Shown here one piece after another: positions 18,818-27,625 of a stretch of 64,000 nt of DNA (position 1 is the first letter of the stretch; every line of letters begins with the position of its first letter). The stretch is taken from the NCBI GenBank assembly GCA_947497485.1, contig CANMHB010000001.1:62001-126000 (forward strand), in the 5' to 3' direction. The notes beneath the pieces are model-generated. The model made no database searches. It was not told the DNA's origin and worked only from the letters and a program-made list of their open reading frames with translations. The position numbers and the translations under genes are program-made. The DNA is from Flavobacteriales bacterium. Lineage in GTDB: Bacteria; Bacteroidota; Bacteroidia; Flavobacteriales_D; Crocinitomicaceae.

Positions 18818-18876
18818 CTCAATCGCTCGCAATTATTCGTTAAATCGTTCGCAACCAGTAATTATTTCGTTAATAA

Positions 18877-20139
18877 CTAATCCTCCTCCTCACTTTCCTC
18901 ACCCGGCAATTCAAGCGCTTTCACGGCCTGAATCGCATTTCCGGCAATTCCACGAATGGAAGCATGCATTTCAATGGTATTGTAAATCACCTTCTCAATT
19001 TGCTTTTCACGTTCTTTCCAGATGCGATGCATGGAGCGTTTCTCTGTTTCGAGTCCCGCCTTCATAGCAGAAAAACCTTCAACAATTGCTTCTATTGCCA
19101 TTCGGAAACCATTACTAGTTAGGTAATCATATAGCATTTGCATTTTATCTCCTTTATTCACTTGCGAACCCAATGCATTGTTCACTTGAATAACCGTTTC
19201 TCTCAACACGCCACTCAATGCCTTGAACTCTTCATAGGTGCAGACATAAATTCCATCCTTCATTCCCATGCGATCCATTCCAGCGGGCATTACCTCCGTA
19301 ACAATCACACCAATATCAGCATCTTTTTCGCGCATATCAGCTTTCAACTTTTGAATCCAACCCGCAGAAAAATCTTTTGTTCGTTTACTTTCATAATAGA
19401 TTTTACCACAATTTTGATTTTCACGTGTATTGACTATTTGAATGCAATCGCCACCACGCACTCCTTTTTTAATTTCTTCAATTGTATCAAGTGGAAATTG
19501 CGTTTCGAGCCAATCCTCAATTGCTAATTCCTGAACCTCTCCTTGCAATTGCATCGAACCTTGTTCTTGCTTACGCTTCATTTCCTCAGTCAATTGCTTC
19601 TGGTCGTCAAGTTTTTTCTGAAGTTCCTTAATTTTCAATTCATTTTCCTCTTCTGCAGCACGCTTAATTTTTTGTTTCTCTTCAGATAAAATCTCATTCA
19701 GTTTTTTCTGTGCTTCCAATTCAGCAAGGGATTTAGCCTCTTCTTTTTCACGTTTTAACTTTTCTATTTCAGCCTTCGCTAGGTTCAGCTCGCTTATTTT
19801 CTTGGTTTTTTCGTTTAATTCTTCCTGCAATTTTTGAAACTGCTCTGCCTGTTCCTCTGTAATTTGATTTTTGATTTTATCCTCAATCTGTTTTCGTTCT
19901 TCTTTGATTTTTTGATCTAGTTTCTCCTGAAAAAGTTCATTTTCTCGCTTCTTTTTTAATTCAAACTCTTCTTTTTCTTTTTGAAAAACTTCAAGCTGTT
20001 CCATTACTTTTTGTTGTTCAGCTAAAAGTTCATTTTGATATCGTGACTTTATCTCCTCCTCCAATTGGTGTGAAAGAATGTCGTTGACATTAATGTCTGT
20101 GCCGCATTTTGGGCATTGAATGTGTGTTTTTTCTGCCAT
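18877..20139 (-). CDS. DUF2130 domain protein with zinc ribbon and coiled coil
   Basis: This 420-residue protein starts with a zinc-ribbon-like half-site (IQCPKCGTDINVND). A very long charged coiled coil (about 25-205, Glu/Lys/Gln-rich) comes next. The C-terminal DUF2130 domain (about 205-400) has RGGDCIQIVNT, CGKIYYESKRTKDFSAGWI and IGVIVTEVMPAGMDRMG. The D...ExK arrangement fits a PD-(D/E)XK nuclease-like fold, to which this family is generally assigned. The coiled-coil plus nuclease layout recalls RmuC. A DNA-handling role is likely but unproven. It stands alone, with a repeat-rich gap downstream. Confidence 0.85.
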   Translation of the reverse strand: MAEKTHIQCPKCGTDINVNDILSHQLEEEIKSRYQNELLAEQQKVMEQLEVFQKEKEEFELKKKRENELFQEKLDQKIKEERKQIEDKIKNQITEEQAEQFQKLQEELNEKTKKISELNLAKAEIEKLKREKEEAKSLAELEAQKKLNEILSEEKQKIKRAAEEENELKIKELQKKLDDQKQLTEEMKRKQEQGSMQLQGEVQELAIEDWLETQFPLDTIEEIKKGVRGGDCIQIVNTRENQNCGKIYYESKRTKDFSAGWIQKLKADMREKDADIGVIVTEVMPAGMDRMGMKDGIYVCTYEEFKALSGVLRETVIQVNNALGSQVNKGDKMQMLYDYLTSNGFRMAIEAIVEGFSAMKAGLETEKRSMHRIWKEREKQIEKVIYNTIEMHASIRGIAGNAIQAVKALELPGEESEEED

Positions 20140-20253
20140 AAATAAATTTTTGAAGATTACAGAATGTAATTTTCTGAATTGGTTACACTAAAATTAAAAA
20201 ATTAAGACTGAAAAAGTAATAATTTCCTCAATCTTTGATCATTGGAAGGTAGA

Positions 20254-21387
20254 TCAGTAACAATCAAACCTGGATTTTTCATATGGAAAGACGTCAGCTA
20301 ATTCCCCTGAATAATAAAATTCAAATGTAATTGAACCAAAGGTGTATCTCGAATTTCCAACTTCATATTCTGAACCTCCTACACTTGGATTTTTCTTTGG
20401 TTTTGATTTGGCATAACCTAGATTAAAAAGCGAAGCTAAAATCTCAGGACGATTATCGATTGGAAATCCAGCTCGTTGCCATTGCATTTTGATTTGTTTC
20501 ACAAATAATGCCGCGTACAAATAGGAATAATAGTGATTATTGAATTGAACAAGTCGTTTCAATCGAGCATCCATGTGACCGTTTATATTGTTTGAATAAT
20601 TATTTGTTGTATCATAATCCAAAAGGTGCGCGAATTTCTTTCCTGGATAAAAAACAGAATTGGAGTCTTTCATGTAGTTCTCAATTTTAATGGCTGTATT
20701 TTCTTTAATTCCCGTGACACCATATGAAAGATTATTTTCCAGAACCAATACCTTCAATGGCCCAATATAACGCTTGTAAGACTCTCTTTTTGAATTAAAT
20801 AAGCGAATCTGTTCTCCAGCCAAACATGCAACAATCAATCTCGCTTCTACACCTGAAGCATGTGCTGCTGAGTCGATCCATTTTTTGTCTTTTTGAACTG
20901 CTATTCTAAAGGCTTTCCATTCTTCAATGTTCATCCATTCAAAAACACTTAAGCCAGTTTTCTCTTTCTGTTCCAATCTATTTTCCCTCAATTCTGCTAA
21001 TGCATTCATATACTCAACATTATCTTTGAGCCTAAGATCAACAGCATCGAGCATTTGAAGCGCGATTTTTTCATCTTTGGAACTTTGATAGGCTTCCAGA
21101 ATGTATTGTGCATTTTTGGGATAATACTCATTCAAAAGTAAAATTCTATTCAAAACTTCATACCGATGACTCATCATTGAAACACTATCAACCTTAAAAG
21201 ACTGATTGTATTTATCATGCATTTCCTGGAAATATCTATTGTTGGCATCTATGGATCCTGACTCATTGGTCAACTTAAATTTCATTGCGAAATAAGTTAC
21301 GGTTAAGAAAAAACCATAAGCTGAAAAACCATATAGAAAAACATTGAATGGGATTTTAAACCAACGACTCTGAAATATTTTGCGCAT
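20254..21387 (-). CDS. Membrane-anchored protein, possible lysozyme-like domain
   Basis: This 377-residue protein has one N-terminal membrane segment (about 14-36, VFLYGFSAYGFFLTVTYF) and a large extracytoplasmic part. Residues of about 165-330 recall a lytic-transglycosylase/lysozyme fold. IVACLAGEQIRLF places Glu where the catalytic Glu would be. LSYGVTGIKENTA resembles the SxGxxQ region, and ILASLFNLGYAKS resembles the AYNAG region. I do not recognise the family by name, and the enzyme assignment is inference from motif spacing. It is a single-gene unit between the DUF2130 gene and a zinc-ribbon gene. Confidence 0.6.
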   Translation of the reverse strand: MRKIFQSRWFKIPFNVFLYGFSAYGFFLTVTYFAMKFKLTNESGSIDANNRYFQEMHDKYNQSFKVDSVSMMSHRYEVLNRILLLNEYYPKNAQYILEAYQSSKDEKIALQMLDAVDLRLKDNVEYMNALAELRENRLEQKEKTGLSVFEWMNIEEWKAFRIAVQKDKKWIDSAAHASGVEARLIVACLAGEQIRLFNSKRESYKRYIGPLKVLVLENNLSYGVTGIKENTAIKIENYMKDSNSVFYPGKKFAHLLDYDTTNNYSNNINGHMDARLKRLVQFNNHYYSYLYAALFVKQIKMQWQRAGFPIDNRPEILASLFNLGYAKSKPKKNPSVGGSEYEVGNSRYTFGSITFEFYYSGELADVFPYEKSRFDCY

Positions 21388-21490
21388 TTCGGGGATTTGA
21401 ATGGTAAAATTATAAACAATTAATTAATTGTGAGTGATCTGATTGTTTACTTCAAGATTGGGTTTTCGTTCGCAATTATACATTAGCCAT

Positions 21491-21853
21491 TCACTTCACA
21501 TAATCCTGCTTTTGAACCAACATATATTGGTCATTGTCCATTTTTAAATAGCCAAAATCATAGCAGAAAAAATACTGAGAGCCTTTTTGGGTGCGGTAAA
21601 TATTGGTGAAATAATGAAAATTAAAACCTTGCTCCGCGAGGGTTATTCCATCGACCGTTTTTTTACCATTTGGATTAAGTTGTGCTAAAATTCTCCGATT
21701 TTTCCTCAAAATGGAGTTTATTTTTCGGACAGTCGCATTGGCATCTTCATTTTGCCGATTGTTAAACGTGTTTCGACAATAATCAGAACAAAAAACTTTG
21801 TCTTTACGTCCGGATACTTTGATTCCACATTCTGGACAGGTTCGCTTTTCCAT
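21491..21853 (-). CDS. Small zinc-ribbon protein, function unknown
   Basis: This is a 120-residue protein when started at ATG 21853 (MEKRTCPECG). An upstream in-frame start at 21922 would add 23 hydrophobic residues and crowd the divergent moxR promoter, so it is less likely. Residues 6-30 form a zinc ribbon, CPECG...CSDYCRNTFNNRQ, similar to FCS/MYM-like treble-clef fingers. A basic helix follows (RKINSILRKNRRILAQL). The C-terminus has no known motif. Similar short proteins are common in Flavobacteriales. A nucleic-acid or protein-binding role is only a guess. Confidence 0.75.
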   Translation of the reverse strand: MEKRTCPECGIKVSGRKDKVFCSDYCRNTFNNRQNEDANATVRKINSILRKNRRILAQLNPNGKKTVDGITLAEQGFNFHYFTNIYRTQKGSQYFFCYDFGYLKMDNDQYMLVQKQDYVK

Positions 21854-21947
21854 AGTATTGATTACGACAAGATTAACAAGAATTAACAGCAAAAACAAGT
21901 CTTTCCGATCAAACTTTGACAACTTTGCGTGTCATCAAATTCCTTTT

Positions 21948-22970
21948 ATGTTTGAAAACCCTACAAACGCTGTAAATCCAGCGGAAGCTCTTCGTAAATT
22001 AAGCGAAGAAATCAAAATTGAATTAGTCGGAATTGAAACATTGAAAGCCGAGATTTCCAAAACAATTATCGGACAGCATAAAATGCTCGATTCGCTTCTT
22101 ATTGCGCTTCTTTCCAATGGACATATCCTTTTAGAAGGAGTTCCTGGTTTGGCCAAAACGTTGGCAATCAAGACGCTGTCAGATGCGATTGATGGTTCTT
22201 TTAATCGAATTCAGTTTACACCCGACTTACTTCCTGCTGACTTAACAGGAACAATGGTTTATCATCAAAAAACAGAATCTTTTGCAGTGAAAAAAGGTCC
22301 CGTTTTCGCATCGTTTGTTTTAGCGGATGAGATTAACCGAGCTCCAGCGAAAGTTCAAAGTGCTTTGTTGGAAGCGATGCAAGAACGACAAATTACTATC
22401 GGCGAAGAAACTTTTAAACTACCAGATCCATTTTTGGTTCTTGCAACACAAAATCCAATCGAACAAGAGGGAACGTATCCGTTGCCTGAGGCGCAAGTCG
22501 ATCGATTTATGTTAAAAGTAACCTTAGGTTATCCAACAAAAGAAGAGGAACGCCAAATTGTTCGAACAAACATTCGTCCGGAAGGTCTTCACAAACCAAA
22601 ACAAATTCTAAAAACCGAGGATATTATTCGCTTGCGTGAGTTGGCAAGAAAAGTATACGTAGATGAAAAGATCGAGCAATATATTGTGGACATCATTTTC
22701 GCCACACGCAATCCTGGTGCGGTTGGCTTAGACAACTTTGCAAATATGCTTTCTTTTGGCTCTTCACCGCGAGGTAGTATCAACTTGGCTTTAGCCGCTA
22801 AGTCATTCGCGTTTCTTCAGGGAAGAGCTTTCGTTGTTCCCGACGACATTCGTTCCGTTGCAGTGGATGTTTTGCAGCACCGCATTGGAATTACCTATGA
22901 AGCAGAGGCGGAAAATTTAACATCAAAAGACATCATCGAAAAAATTGTTTCACACGTAGAAGTTCCTTAA
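21948..22970 (+). CDS. MoxR family AAA+ ATPase
   Basis: This 340-residue cytoplasmic AAA+ chaperone-like ATPase typically activates or assembles vWA-domain partners. Walker A is LEGVPGLAKT. Walker B is FVLADEINRA, followed by AKVQSALLEAMQE, sensor 1 LATQNPIEQEGT and the arginine-containing FGSSPRGSINLA. The start is ATG 21948 (MFENPTNAV). A longer frame upstream crosses the divergent promoter region and is rejected. It begins the moxR-DUF58-bat operon, with the DUF58 gene 5 bases downstream. Confidence 0.96.
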   Translation: MFENPTNAVNPAEALRKLSEEIKIELVGIETLKAEISKTIIGQHKMLDSLLIALLSNGHILLEGVPGLAKTLAIKTLSDAIDGSFNRIQFTPDLLPADLTGTMVYHQKTESFAVKKGPVFASFVLADEINRAPAKVQSALLEAMQERQITIGEETFKLPDPFLVLATQNPIEQEGTYPLPEAQVDRFMLKVTLGYPTKEEERQIVRTNIRPEGLHKPKQILKTEDIIRLRELARKVYVDEKIEQYIVDIIFATRNPGAVGLDNFANMLSFGSSPRGSINLALAAKSFAFLQGRAFVVPDDIRSVAVDVLQHRIGITYEAEAENLTSKDIIEKIVSHVEVP

Positions 22971-22975
22971 TTTCT

Positions 22976-23845
22976 GTGAATACCGCTGATTTAATAAAAA
23001 CAATTCGCGCCCTGGAAATTAAAACCAAAGGGTTGACCAAACAAGTATTTTCTGGTCAGTATAAATCTGCATTCAAAGGTCGTGGAATGGCTTTCAGCGA
23101 AGTTCGTGATTATCAAATCGGAGACGAAATACGAACGATTGATTGGAACGTCACGGCTCGCTATAACAGTCCTTTCGTTAAGGTTTTTGAAGAGGAACGA
23201 GAATTAACAGTAATGTTAATGGTAGATGTTTCAGGGTCATCAGAATTTGGAAGCAACCAACGATCAAAAAAACAACGTCAAATTGAAATTGCAGCTACAC
23301 TCGCTTTTTCTGCACTAGCCAATAATGACAAGGTCGGAGCAATCTTATTTTCAGATCAAATTGAACTTTACATTTCCCCACAAAAAGGACGAGAGCATGT
23401 CTTATTGATTTTGAGACAACTCATTGAATTTGAAGCTAAAAACAGTGAAACCAATTTGTCTGAAGCGCTGAAATTTTTGAGAAATACGCATAAAAAAAGG
23501 AGTATTAGTTTTTTAATTAGCGATTTTGAGTGCGACCAACCTTTCATGGATGATGCAAAGCGAACAAAAAAACATCATGATTTGGTTGCCATAAAAGTAA
23601 ATGATATATCAGAACAACAAATTCCGGTTTCAGGTTGGATTCAATTTTTTAATTCTGAAACGAATCAAACAACATGGGTAAATGCAAGTTCAGAGTCAAC
23701 GCAGCGACTTTTTAAAAAGGAATTTGAATTTCGTCAAAATAAATTATCCGACGAATTTAAGCGTTCAGGTATTGATTACGTGTTGATAGATACCGAACAG
23801 AATATTGTTCCGCCTTTGGTTCAACTCTTCAAAAGTAGAAGATGA
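22976..23845 (+). CDS. DUF58 domain protein (vWA-like)
   Basis: This 289-residue soluble protein of the DUF58 family is the standard MoxR partner. The family core is GRGMAFSEVRDYQIGDEIR followed by IDWNVTARY. A MIDAS-like DVSGSSEFGS at about 82-91 sits in a vWA-like fold. GTG 22976 is the start, five bases after moxR. Its end overlaps the next gene in ATGA. The Bat operon has been linked to aerotolerance in Bacteroides and to envelope stress in other bacteria. The molecular job of this subunit is not established. Confidence 0.95.
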   Translation: MNTADLIKTIRALEIKTKGLTKQVFSGQYKSAFKGRGMAFSEVRDYQIGDEIRTIDWNVTARYNSPFVKVFEEERELTVMLMVDVSGSSEFGSNQRSKKQRQIEIAATLAFSALANNDKVGAILFSDQIELYISPQKGREHVLLILRQLIEFEAKNSETNLSEALKFLRNTHKKRSISFLISDFECDQPFMDDAKRTKKHHDLVAIKVNDISEQQIPVSGWIQFFNSETNQTTWVNASSESTQRLFKKEFEFRQNKLSDEFKRSGIDYVLIDTEQNIVPPLVQLFKSRR

Positions 23846-24789
23846 GGTTAGCTATTTTACTTGTTAGTCTTTTGCCTTTAATTTCGGTTGCGCAACAGCC
23901 TCAAGCAAGCATTTCCAAAAAAGAAGTTGAAGTCGGAGGGCGCGTTGATTTGATTTACAGAATAGAACTTGATAAAAACGATCGTTTCGAATTCAAGGCA
24001 AAAAATGGCATTTTTCCTGCAAAACTTACTTCTACGAATGCTTCACTGAAAACGTCTAATTTCGACGATATTGAAATTACCTTATTCGAGGATTCGATGA
24101 TCCAACAAGGAAATAAAAAAATCTGGATGGGTGTTTTTGAACTTACTCCCTGGGACAGCGGACTTGTGGTTTTAGAAGGTCAACGTTTTTTAGTGAATGA
24201 TTCAACTTTTGACTTTCCGTCGGTTTATTTGCAATGTAATTTAATTCCGCATGTAAAAGGGCAAGAAATCTATGATATAAAGGAACATTTCGCAAAAACA
24301 CCTGAAAAGCAATCTTGGATTATCTTTTTTCTGAAATACATTTCCTGGTGGTTATTACCTATCGTTGGTTACTTAATTTATCGCTTTATAAATGCAAAAA
24401 AGCATTCCAAGCTTGTCAAACCGGAAATGGAATTGTCGCTGAAAGCTAAAACGCTGCTAGCAATAGACGCACTCGAAAAAGCCGAACTTTGGCGTAAAAA
24501 CCAACTCAAAGAACATTTTGTTGAAGCATCATACATTTTACGTTCTTATTTGACAGCTCGATACAACTTAAGTTTATTGGATAAAACCACGAATGAGACA
24601 CGCTTGCTTTTGACTCAAAACGGATTGAAAAAAGAAATTGTAGATACCATTTTACGACTTCTTAGTCATGCGGACATGGTGAAGTTTGCCGCATCAGAGC
24701 CGACAGAGGAATTAATCCAAAAATCGCTATTTCTTTTGCGTCAAACCATTGTGGAAACGAGTCCAATCGAATTTGAATATGCTGAATAA
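23842..24789 (+). CDS. Bat-operon membrane protein of unknown function
   Basis: This 315-residue protein has a signal peptide (MRLAILLVSLLPLISVAQ), a periplasmic beta-rich domain with a BatD-like opening (QASISKKEVEVGGRVDLIYR), one membrane segment (SWWLLPIVGYLIYRFI, about 170-185) and a cytoplasmic helical tail. This DUF4381-like layout is typical of the gene that sits between DUF58 and batA in Bacteroidota. It overlaps DUF58 by four bases. It probably acts in the same membrane complex as BatA and BatB. Confidence 0.8.
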   Translation: MRLAILLVSLLPLISVAQQPQASISKKEVEVGGRVDLIYRIELDKNDRFEFKAKNGIFPAKLTSTNASLKTSNFDDIEITLFEDSMIQQGNKKIWMGVFELTPWDSGLVVLEGQRFLVNDSTFDFPSVYLQCNLIPHVKGQEIYDIKEHFAKTPEKQSWIIFFLKYISWWLLPIVGYLIYRFINAKKHSKLVKPEMELSLKAKTLLAIDALEKAELWRKNQLKEHFVEASYILRSYLTARYNLSLLDKTTNETRLLLTQNGLKKEIVDTILRLLSHADMVKFAASEPTEELIQKSLFLLRQTIVETSPIEFEYAE

Positions 24790-24805
24790 CTGGAATATAA
24801 ATCTA

Positions 24806-25810
24806 ATGCAGTTCGATTTCTTTCAGCCAAATTGGTTGTGGCTCCTGCTATTAATTCCATTTATTGGTTGGTATTTATTCAGATTAGAAACAAAGCGCTC
24901 GGGTGATTGGAAATTCAGTAGTTCATTTCAGGTTCAACGAAAATTTGAATTTAAACCAATTGTTTATGTAAGACAGTTATTAATCTTAGCAAAACTTGCC
25001 GTTTTAGCCTTGTTTATTGTTGCTTTAGCGAAACCATTTCGATGGAACGACAAGGATGCGCAGACACAAGACTACAAATTCGGAATCGACATTGTTTTGG
25101 CCTTGGATGTTTCGTTGTCGATGCTCGCTTCGGATTTCAAACCGAATAGATTGGAGGCAGCCAAAGCAGTAGCTAAAGATTTCATCGATGGTCGACAAGG
25201 CGATCGAATTGGGTTAGTAGTTTATTCCGGGGAAGCATACACGGCTTGTCCTGCAACGTTAGATTACGAGGTACTCAAACAGCAGATTGATCAAGTTGAT
25301 GGAATGAATATGGAACCTGGGACGGCCATTGGAACTGGATTAGGAACCGCGGTCGTGCATTTACGCAGTGATAGTTTAAAATCCAAAGTGATTGTTTTAC
25401 TAACCGACGGAGTAAACAATGCTGGTGATATCACGCCCATTCAAGCGGCGCAGTTGGCACAAGCAAAAAATATTTGTGTTTATACAATTGGGGTTGGTAG
25501 CGAAGGGGTTGCTCCAACTCCTGTGGTAACACCAATTGGAATTCGTTATGAAAATCAACCTGTCGAAATCGATGAACAAACATTGGTTCAAGTTGCGCAG
25601 GCCACCGGTGGCCAATATTTCCGGGCAACAGACGAAAAAAGTTTGAGAGCAATCTACGATGAAATTGAAACGCTTGAAAAACGGAAGATGATTGACAAGC
25701 ATTACCAGTCTGAACCTCCTGCAACGCCAATGTCTTTTATGAACTGGGCATTTTTGATTTTGGGCATCGTGGTATTAATTGAGTTTGGATTATTTGTAAA
25801 CAATGACTAG
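24806..25810 (+). CDS. batA: BatA-like vWA membrane protein
   Basis: This 334-residue inner-membrane protein has two N-terminal membrane segments (NWLWLLLLIPFIGWYLF; LAKLAVLALFIVALA). Its von Willebrand A domain carries a complete MIDAS, DVSLSM at about 100-105, with TDGVNNAGD further on. A C-terminal membrane segment (FLILGIVVLIEFGLFV) follows. ATG 24806 is preferred because MQFDFFQPNW is the usual BatA beginning and lies 16 bases past the previous stop; ATG 24779 is possible. It overlaps batB by 8 bases. Confidence 0.93.
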   Translation: MQFDFFQPNWLWLLLLIPFIGWYLFRLETKRSGDWKFSSSFQVQRKFEFKPIVYVRQLLILAKLAVLALFIVALAKPFRWNDKDAQTQDYKFGIDIVLALDVSLSMLASDFKPNRLEAAKAVAKDFIDGRQGDRIGLVVYSGEAYTACPATLDYEVLKQQIDQVDGMNMEPGTAIGTGLGTAVVHLRSDSLKSKVIVLLTDGVNNAGDITPIQAAQLAQAKNICVYTIGVGSEGVAPTPVVTPIGIRYENQPVEIDEQTLVQVAQATGGQYFRATDEKSLRAIYDEIETLEKRKMIDKHYQSEPPATPMSFMNWAFLILGIVVLIEFGLFVNND

Positions 25811-26945
25811 CGAAAAATCGACATATCCTATTAAAAGAATTCTTACCATTTTGATTGTAATCGAATTGGTATTTTGGATGTTGTCATACGCAATTGTTCA
25901 GAGTTTGGGATTTTTGATGACAGCAACAAGTGGGAAATACGGTTTTCATTTTACAAAACCAGCTTATTTTTATTTGCTTGCTCTCTTAATTCCATTCGCC
26001 TATTTATTTATCCGTTCTCTAGAAAGGAAAAATAACATTGATTCCAATCTATCGCAATTTAGCCGTCGGAAAATGCAGGAAGGATCTGTTTTTTGGTCCG
26101 TTCTTAGATTTTTCATGCTTCGAACAGCATTTGTTTTTCTCATTTTTGCTCTTGCTCAACCCATTTTCGGGCGTAAAAAAGTCAAAGGAACCATGAAAAG
26201 CATGGAATTGGTGGTTTGTTTGGATGTTTCAAATTCGATGAATACCTGCGATATCGAATCAACTTCACGTTTAGAAGTCGCCAAACGCTCTTTGAATGCC
26301 TTGATTGGAACTTTAGCTGGCGAAAAAATTGGTTTGTGTCTATTTGCTAGAAATTCCTACGTCCAACTTCCATTGACGACAGATTATTCGGCTGCAAAAC
26401 TTTTTATTGAAGATGTGAACACAAACGCAGTTTCACGACAAGGAACCAATATTCCAGAAGCATTATCCACTGCGATGTCTATGTTTACGAAGGAAAAACT
26501 AACCAAGGCAATTTTAGTCGTAACTGACGGAGAGAATCACGAGGAAGAAAATGCCTCAGTTTACGAGGACATTATTGAAAATGAAATCCAAGTTTGTGCA
26601 TTAGGTATCGGAACAGAACTTGGAGGTCCGATTCCCGAAGATCCGTTTAATCCACAAAATGGCTATCGAAAAGATGCATTTGGTCAAAATGTTGTCTCTC
26701 GGATGAATCCAGCATTCGTAAAACAAATTGCATCTAAAACAAATGGATATGCCATGATAACATCCGAACCATATCCTGATTTACAAACGATATTAACACA
26801 AATTAACCAGATGAAACGAACGAAATTGCGAGATTTGGAGTTTGAAGTTCAAGAGAGCAGATATCAAGTTCCATTGGCTTTGGCTGTTTTGTTTTGGATA
26901 ATTTGGTTATTTGTTCCGGCTTTAAAAAAAGGATTTAAGAAATGA
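25803..26945 (+). CDS. batB: BatB-like vWA membrane protein
   Basis: This 380-residue paralogue of BatA has N-terminal membrane segments at about 11-40 and 55-72. A third follows at about 100-120, then a vWA domain with MIDAS DVSNSM (139-144) and TDGENHEEE. A C-terminal membrane segment is present (VPLALAVLFWIIWLFVP). The N-terminus has one more hydrophobic stretch than BatA. It overlaps batA by 8 bases and batC by 4, so translation is probably coupled. Likely forms a membrane complex with BatA and BatC. Confidence 0.93.
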   Translation: MTSEKSTYPIKRILTILIVIELVFWMLSYAIVQSLGFLMTATSGKYGFHFTKPAYFYLLALLIPFAYLFIRSLERKNNIDSNLSQFSRRKMQEGSVFWSVLRFFMLRTAFVFLIFALAQPIFGRKKVKGTMKSMELVVCLDVSNSMNTCDIESTSRLEVAKRSLNALIGTLAGEKIGLCLFARNSYVQLPLTTDYSAAKLFIEDVNTNAVSRQGTNIPEALSTAMSMFTKEKLTKAILVVTDGENHEEENASVYEDIIENEIQVCALGIGTELGGPIPEDPFNPQNGYRKDAFGQNVVSRMNPAFVKQIASKTNGYAMITSEPYPDLQTILTQINQMKRTKLRDLEFEVQESRYQVPLALAVLFWIIWLFVPALKKGFKK

Positions 26946-27625
26946 AGCGAGTTCTGTTATTCTTTTTGTTGTTTTTTATAGTTGGTCAAGCAGATGCACA
27001 AGCCTGGGTTGACTCGTTAGAAGTTGCAAGAAAAGCATACAAAGCAGGTAATTATCAGAAAGCAACGCAATATTATAAATCTGCCCAAAAACAAGCGCCA
27101 AAGGATGTTGATTTATCTGATGAAATCGCTCAGTCAACCTATCGATCAAGGGATTTCAAGAACGCAGAAAAAGCCTTTGAGCAAAGTTCATATAATAAAA
27201 AATCGAAGGAAGAAAAAGCGCGCGTTCAACATAACGTTGGAAATTCGAAAATGAAGCAAAAAGACTATGAAGGAGCTATTTCAGCTTACAAAGAATCTTT
27301 GAGGAATAATCCAAATGATCCTGAAACAAAGTATAACCTTTCCGAAGCAATTCGACAGAAAAAAGAGAAAGAGAAAGAAAAACAAAATCAAGAGGATCAA
27401 AATAAAAATCCAAACCAAAATCAGGAAAATCAAAATAATTCCAATAATTCGAATCAAAATTCTTCAAATAATCGTAATAATTCCTCAGAAAATAAAAAAA
27501 TGGCGAATAAACAAGCTGATAAAATGTTGGATGATTTGACCCGTCAAGAGGCAAATACGAAGAGACGCCTCGCAAAAAATGGCAATCAAAAAAAATCAGG
27601 GGGTAATTCAGGAAAAGATTGGTGA
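26942..27625 (+). CDS. batC: BatC-like TPR protein
   Basis: This 227-residue exported protein has a signal peptide ending near GQADAQA and two to three TPR motifs (about 25-135: ARKAYKAGNYQKATQYYKSA, YEGAISAYKESLRNNPND). An Asn/Gln-rich low-complexity tail spans about 140-185, and a Lys-rich end follows. The tail is encoded by AAT/CAA-rich DNA and may vary by repeat slippage. It starts in ATGA overlap with batB. TPR proteins of this operon probably scaffold the Bat complex in the periplasm. Confidence 0.9.
   Translation: MKRVLLFFLLFFIVGQADAQAWVDSLEVARKAYKAGNYQKATQYYKSAQKQAPKDVDLSDEIAQSTYRSRDFKNAEKAFEQSSYNKKSKEEKARVQHNVGNSKMKQKDYEGAISAYKESLRNNPNDPETKYNLSEAIRQKKEKEKEKQNQEDQNKNPNQNQENQNNSNNSNQNSSNNRNNSSENKKMANKQADKMLDDLTRQEANTKRRLAKNGNQKKSGGNSGKDW

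Noticed and set aside
21854..21947. N-terminal extension of MoxR starting at 21798
   Set aside because: It would overlap the divergent zinc-ribbon gene, and conserved MoxR sequence begins after ATG 21948.
27276..27575. Antisense gene opposite batC
   Set aside because: A shadow of the low-complexity Asn/Gln/Lys-rich batC tail; its translation is Phe/Tyr-rich and shows no domain.
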